Assembly: GCA_015143735.1 (NCBI GenBank)
Contig: VKHC01000445.1
Span: 1-11,992, forward strand
Reading direction: 5' to 3'
Length of the DNA: 11,992 bases
Source of the DNA: Synura sp. LO234KE
Lineage: Eukaryota; Sar; Synurophyceae; Synurales; Mallomonadaceae
This document shows, piece after piece, positions 8,137 to 11,992 of this stretch. Position 1 is the first letter of the stretch. Every line of letters begins with the position of its first letter. The notes beneath the pieces are model-generated. The model was not told the origin of the DNA and did not search any database. It worked only from the letters and a program-made list of their open reading frames with translations. Both the position numbers and the translations under genes were made by a program.

Positions 8137-8152
8137 GTCATTTTGAACTGAG

Positions 8153-8161
8153 TATATAAAA
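8153..8161 (+). promoter_or_regulatory. Possible TATA box of the downstream glycosyltransferase gene
   Basis: TATATAAAA lies 136 bases upstream of the ATG at 8297, which would leave a 5' UTR of roughly 100 bases. It fits the TATA consensus, but the region is AT-rich and chance matches are common. Confidence 0.35.
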
Positions 8162-8296
8162 TGGCATATTACCATTACTATGGTTATGGTTCAGCCAAAT
8201 ATCTATATTCCTCTTCGCATTACTTATGCTTAACTAACGTCATTCGTTGATATAACCAAACTATTCCAGCTTCATGCATATTTCGTTTAATCCATA

Positions 8297-9735
8297 ATGT
8301 CCATAATGTTCCTTGTGTTAGCTTTCTTGAAAGTAATTTCGTCCTCCGGAAGTATTATTGATACCTTTGACTCTCCTTCACTTCGAGTAAGGTCAATATT
8401 GAAGCTTTTAGAGGAATATAAGTCTCACCATGATTGGAATGTTGTTCGACATGAAACACCTGAAGTTCTCTGTGGAAGAAAATTTATGCGGTACACTGAG
8501 TGGTTTTTCAGGTGTGAGTTAACAGGAAACTACATCGGAGGGATATTGAATAACTTTCTAGTCTCCATAATATACAACAGAACATTTTTGGTTGATGAAC
8601 TTGATTGCTATGGTGCCTTGATTCCTCGACCATGGGTAATAAGAGTTAATGACTTGAAAGGAATTCTCGAAAAAGCAGGTTGCTTACCAGATTTCAACGC
8701 AGGCACTCAACCAGATTTCAAAGATGTAAGAGATTCAAATTTAACTATAATTAACGAGCCGGATTTGTTTAACAAGGCCTACGACGTTCTTCATCCATCG
8801 CGAACGGATATACCCATGTCAGCAGAACAAAGAGAGAGGGCTAGAATCTTATTCAGCCATCCTATCGACGATGTAGCTAGACTTGAGTCACATGGCTTTG
8901 CATTTATTAAAGCGATGAAATTTACGAATGTTACGAAGTCTTTGGTCAATCCATTATTAAACGATACGATAATATTCCAAAATGAAAATGATCAGCAAAC
9001 ATCACCGCATCAGTATCCGCAACATAAGCATCATGTGCAAAGCTCGCAGAGCCATATTCACTCGATTGCTCTTCATGAAAGGAAGGCTCGACAAACGGTT
9101 ATTATTGGCATTCATTTACGCCATTACGACGGCAACAGCCACGAGCGCCCAGAAATAGACAGCAACTTCGACCGAGTGGCATTACTGGCGCTAGACGAAA
9201 TACATTCTAAAATCTACGCGAAGGGCGATAACTCCTCGGAGAGTGGAAGGCTGGACTCGAGTGTGGAGGCGCTCGAATGCCTTGTTCTGGTCGCCGCTGA
9301 TCGAGCGCATTCCGTTCAAGCGGTAATAGCTCACGCGGAGACGTTAAGGTGTGAGGCCAGGATTGTTCCCAAGAACATGAGCGCCGATCCAACGATGAAA
9401 TACAAGAACGCGTTCTACATTGAGAACGGTACGTCGATCTTCCGCTGTAGCGAACCCTTAACTCCATATCATCGTGTCACATTTCAAATGCAGGACCTTG
9501 GGCGCGAAGCATACTGTCGCTCTCCGACTGGTACATGGTCTCCCACTCCGACTATTTTATAGGAACCTGGCAATCCAGCTTCTCCTTCCTCATCGGTAGT
9601 TTGGTCGCTGCACGGGCCGCATTGCGTGGAGGGCCGGAATACAATCCGTTTCTCTATTTAATGGCTAATAAAAATCCGGCTGAGAATAGTGAGACGAAAA
9701 TCCTTCCTCATTGGCGACTGATAACGAAGCGGTAG
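8297..9735 (+). CDS. Fucosyltransferase-like glycosyltransferase, two exons, 457 aa
   Basis: Exons 8297-9428 and 9494-9735 (1374 coding bases). Residues 2-15 form a hydrophobic signal peptide or anchor, and many N-glycosylation sequons point to the ER/Golgi lumen. Motifs typical of the O-fucosyltransferase / alpha-1,6-fucosyltransferase superfamily (GT-B fold, GDP-fucose donor) appear in order: GNYIGGILNNFLVSIIYNRT (77-96), IIGIHLRHYD (269-278; the 'GxHxRxxD' donor-binding element), CLVLVAADR (328-336) and, after the intron, SHSDYFIGTWQSSFS (394-408), the equivalent of the usual 'SxSDxFIGTxxSxFS'. Compared with the typical HxRRxD, the second Arg is His276; the first Arg (275) is kept. A His/Gln-rich insert fills about 231-260, just before the donor motif. 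Superfamily assignment is good; whether the enzyme transfers fucose, and to what, is not determined by the sequence. It lies immediately downstream of a helicase relic and is itself intact once spliced. Confidence 0.8.
9429..9493 (+). other. Intron of the fucosyltransferase-like gene (65 bases, phase 1)
   Basis: The donor is GAACG|GTACGTCG and the acceptor is TTTCAAATGCAG|GACC. Its removal joins Gly378 and switches to the frame containing SDYFIGT. If it is retained, translation goes on in the wrong frame to a TAG at 9560-9562, giving 421 residues without the last conserved motif. Confidence 0.85.
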
Positions 9736-10518
9736 TTCTATGAGGGTACCGCTGTGACTGGAGATTCAGTTTCGTGTTCCAATGTACATAAACATCAATA
9801 CTAATCGCCTTTTCGAACGTGGTCTGGAAGTTGCTGTATTAACCAACCCTCTAGTGCGCGCAGTACCATTCCCTATTTGCTTCTAGAAGTTAACTTTGTT
9901 AAATGCATCTCGTCCTAGTAAGATCGATGCGTAAGAAATGCTGACGGCGATATGTTTTTCAGTACTTGCTTTTCTCAATCGTAGTTACCCTAAGACCGAT
10001 GATCCCCGGCAAACGAATCTTAGTATTAGATTCGCGACCTAGATTGATCTAGATTTGTAAAATCCACCTATCTTCATAATAGTCGCCAATTCAAAAAGAA
10101 ACACAACATGCCTTCCATATGTTCGCTCGTGAAGTGCACTGGCTAAATGAATACGAATGACTTTTGCGGAAAACCTTATAGTTTGTTACGGCGAGGAAAG
10201 TTAGAGGACTAACAGAAGTGAGACTAAGAAGCCGCACCCCCCACCGAGGAAAAAAAACTTCCACATGTACCAGCAACTGGCTAGCTCCGTGACCGAGTGG
10301 TGGGGAGCTCCAATTTTCTAACTCTAATATAAGCAGAACTTAAATACCAGTTCACCATGCGGGATCCGAAAAATCGATAACTGCCTAGAACGATTTCAAA
10401 GGATTGACTTATGTATTCGGCTGAGGTTCTAAAAGTCCACATAATTATTTCCAACTATTTCTTTACTAGCTAATTGTTCGAATTATTTAGATCTCAATAT
10501 TCTAATCCCGCCAAAAGT
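9736..10518. other. Non-coding stretch without a supportable gene
   Basis: This contains the 3' flank of the fucosyltransferase-like gene. Only short frames are present, such as minus-strand 10091-10276 without recognisable features. A sequence near 10289-10300 resembles a tRNA A box, but no B box or cloverleaf follows. Confidence 0.6.
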
Positions 10519-10599
10519 GTGATTTTGACAAAAAAATGGAGCTTTTTTGCTGTGACTCCAGACGACTATCGTTCTTTCAAGGTAGTGGGAGTGCAAAGC
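10519..10599 (+). repeat. Diverged direct repeat, copy 1
   Basis: It begins GTGATTTTGACA and ends GTGGGAGTGCAAAGC. It shares with copy 2 (10681-10765) these two ends, AAAAAATGGAGCT-like and CTCCAGACGAC blocks, in the same order and orientation, 162 bases apart. Each copy contains an internal TGGAG...CTCCA inverted repeat. No coding potential is evident. Confidence 0.85.
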
Positions 10600-10680
10600 A
10601 CTTTGCCGAAAATCCAGTAGTTATTTCTTACTGCGTAGAGAAATGAAATGAATGTAAAGTCGAGCGAATTATTTATTTTT

Positions 10681-10765
10681 GTGATTTTGACAAGAACAAA
10701 AAATGGAGCTGTGTTGCACTGGCTCCAGACGACGTTCATTATTTTAAGATAGTGGGAGTGCAAAG
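10681..10765 (+). repeat. Diverged direct repeat, copy 2
   Basis: It starts with the identical GTGATTTTGACA and ends with the identical GTGGGAGTGCAAAGC, with small insertions and substitutions between. Here the internal inverted repeat is 6 bp, TGGAGC...GCTCCA. Copy 1 has 5 bp. Confidence 0.85.
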
Positions 10766-10772
10766 CTCTTCA

Positions 10773-10797
10773 ATTCAAGGAATGGGATGCCTTGAAT
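10773..10797. repeat. Perfect 8-bp inverted repeat with 9-base loop
   Basis: ATTCAAGG, loop AATGGGATG, CCTTGAAT, just after repeat copy 2. No T-run or gene end is associated. Confidence 0.6.
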
Positions 10798-11198
10798 ACC
10801 AGTAGAGGTTCGAAGCGAGACAGCAGTCAGGGCAGATTCCAGCACCGAAGACGTCAGACCTCGGCTGCTGGTAGTTCAAGATGGTCTCTTTCGAATCAAG
10901 CTCCAATAGCAGTGGATTGTTCGTAACAGAAGGCGGGATGTTGGTGAACCGGATGTTGTAATTGGCGTACTAGCGTCGAACGTTTAAATACACATGTATG
11001 TAAATCTGCTAGTTCCCCTTAGTACGCGCAAGAGCGGACTTATGGTTAATGGTGTACATTTCATCGCACTCATTCTACGGATACTCTAAAGACGACCTCT
11101 TTTCTAACCTATTCTTGTACGGATATTATCTATTTACGGCTTGCTAGCACCAGGCTAGAAAAACTCTATTTTTGGTTCTTCAGGCGAACTACTACAGA

Positions 11199-11217
11199 AC
11201 GACAGATACTCTGTCGT
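11199..11217. repeat. Perfect 8-bp hairpin with 3-base loop
   Basis: ACGACAGA, loop TAC, TCTGTCGT. The stem is short and the loop very tight. It has no adjacent gene. Confidence 0.6.
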
Positions 11218-11272
11218 AGAATTTGCTCTTTAGAATCATAATGCTTCAGAAAAAAATATCTATAGTGAATAA

Positions 11273-11298
11273 TTCTTTAGAAAAAGAATGCTAAAGAA
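11273..11298. repeat. Perfect 8-bp inverted repeat with 10-base loop
   Basis: TTCTTTAG, a 10-base A-rich loop, CTAAAGAA. It lies in AT-rich DNA, where chance occurrence is likely. Confidence 0.5.
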
Positions 11299-11719
11299 CT
11301 TATTTTCTACTGGTTATGATGCCCTATAATGTCTTACTAATTTTTAGCGCAAAAACCGCTTTTAGAGTACTGTATTTTGAAGCCTATCTTCGGCCACTCC
11401 ACCACCCAATTTACGTTCACTCTACACCGACTCCGTTGAATAAAAATGAAAATGCAGTTCGGTCCTTCCCATTAGTTGAAAGTTCAATAAATACAAAAGT
11501 AAACTTATTCGATTAACCGAATCCTACGACATTAGCTCCATGGAAAAATATCTACCATGTAAATAAACACGAATGCAAGTTCTCCATCTGAACCCGTATC
11601 GGTTTCCCATCCCATACCGACTACGGTCCGCCGACAATCCAATCTAAACATTGACTCAGCCCTCCTAGCAGATCCCTGGCATCCTCACCGCAAACGATTA
11701 TGATTCCTGTGTCATTGTC

Positions 11720-11992
11720 TTAGGAGTTATGTTGGCTCTCGTCCAATGGGGCCAATACCACGCCGAACGGTCTCAGTTCGCCGAGATTCGATTGCTCCCT
11801 CGTCACCCATTCCAAAAACGTCGTTACTTTCTTATCCACCGCTTCCCTTCCTCCTCCAGTTATGTCTATCAGCACGAGTTCCTTCTTCACATTCGTCAAG
11901 AAGAAGAGGTCGGCGAGAGGATGCCAAGTCTTTGTTAGAGAAAAATATTTACTAGGTTTTCCAGTCACCTTTACTCGACCATCATTCACACT
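11720..11992 (-). CDS. 3' end of a gene resembling RHS/Crinkler-type proteins (5' part beyond window)
   Basis: The frame is open from the right edge to a TAA at 11722-11720 (90 residues visible); no ATG is visible, so the gene continues beyond the window or a splice acceptor lies nearby. The visible part has TWHPLADLFFLTN, then KELVLIDITGGG, a helix VDKKVTTFLEWVTREQ and a strand FGVVLAPLDE before the stop. This alternating strand-helix-strand order and the 'aDlff...lvlidiTgG...' pattern recall the C-terminal part of retrotransposon-hot-spot (RHS) and related Crinkler-type ATPase/nuclease proteins, which occur as large, often degraded families in several protists and fungi. This resemblance is from memory of the pattern, not a search. 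The coding sequence has no internal stop. Plus-strand frames opposite it are shadows. Confidence 0.5.
   Translation of the reverse strand, partial: SVNDGRVKVTGKPSKYFSLTKTWHPLADLFFLTNVKKELVLIDITGGGREAVDKKVTTFLEWVTREQSNLGELRPFGVVLAPLDESQHNS

Larger units (their letters stand above)
10798..11719. other. Non-coding stretch with small hairpins; no supportable gene
   Basis: The only ATG-started frame of note is plus-strand 11316-11516 (66 codons, starting ATGATG). It has no recognisable domain and is short enough to be chance. Two hairpins are present, at 11199-11217 and 11273-11298. Nothing else was recognised. Confidence 0.5.

Noticed and set aside
8057-8148. Helitron 3' terminus (hairpin plus CTRR) after the helicase relic
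   Set aside because: The hairpin at 8068-8083 is not followed by CTRR within about 12 bases, and no Rep domain was seen upstream.
9207-9467. Minus-strand frame inside the fucosyltransferase-like gene
   Set aside because: It is a shadow of the real plus-strand coding sequence, with no motif of its own.
10281-10370. tRNA-like start (GTGACCGAGTGG resembles a Leu/Ser A box)
   Set aside because: No B box (GGTTCRANNCC) at the right distance and no cloverleaf pairing could be drawn.
1-11992. CRISPR arrays, bacterial operons, phage modules
   Set aside because: The window has introns, eukaryotic gene families and no regularly spaced repeats. Nothing prokaryotic was seen.

Overview
This window is nuclear DNA of a eukaryote. 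Several reading frames only become complete when short GT-AG introns of 61, 65, 94 and 109 bases are removed. Spacing is loose, there are no ribosome-binding sites or operons, and the intact genes are secretory-pathway glycosyltransferases and a coiled-coil protein with a centrosomin-type N-terminal motif. A 12-base match to the 3' end of a plant-type initiator tRNA-Met (a probable retrotransposon primer-binding site) hints at an organism with that tRNA type, such as an alga or other protist. I cannot name the lineage.

Layout. At 91-1518 (minus) lies an intact, intronless exostosin-type (GT47) glycosyltransferase gene. About 300 bases away, in divergent orientation, is a three-exon gene (1819-3176, plus) for a 400-residue coiled-coil protein resembling the Cnn_1N family of microtubule-organising proteins. 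From about 3177 to 8010 the DNA is mostly a graveyard. It holds a decayed LTR-retrotransposon fragment on the minus strand (about 4511-4883), a broken coding frame of unknown origin (5709-6051), and a clear but heavily broken PIF1-like helicase relic (6515-8008, plus) that keeps one well-preserved intron. At 8297-9735 (plus) is a second glycosyltransferase gene, of the fucosyltransferase-like superfamily. It has one 65-base intron that must be spliced out to restore the last conserved motif. After about 2 kb with no convincing gene, but with a diverged direct repeat and several hairpins, the right edge (11720-11992, minus) carries the 3' end of a gene resembling RHS/Crinkler-type proteins, cut by the window boundary.

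How the parts relate. The two glycosyltransferases would both act in the ER/Golgi lumen on secreted or cell-surface glycans. They are 7 kb apart with transposon debris between them, so co-regulation is not shown. The exostosin and coiled-coil genes share an intergenic promoter region. I found no evidence for an undescribed multi-gene system. The most useful results are the spliced gene models and the identification of the relics.
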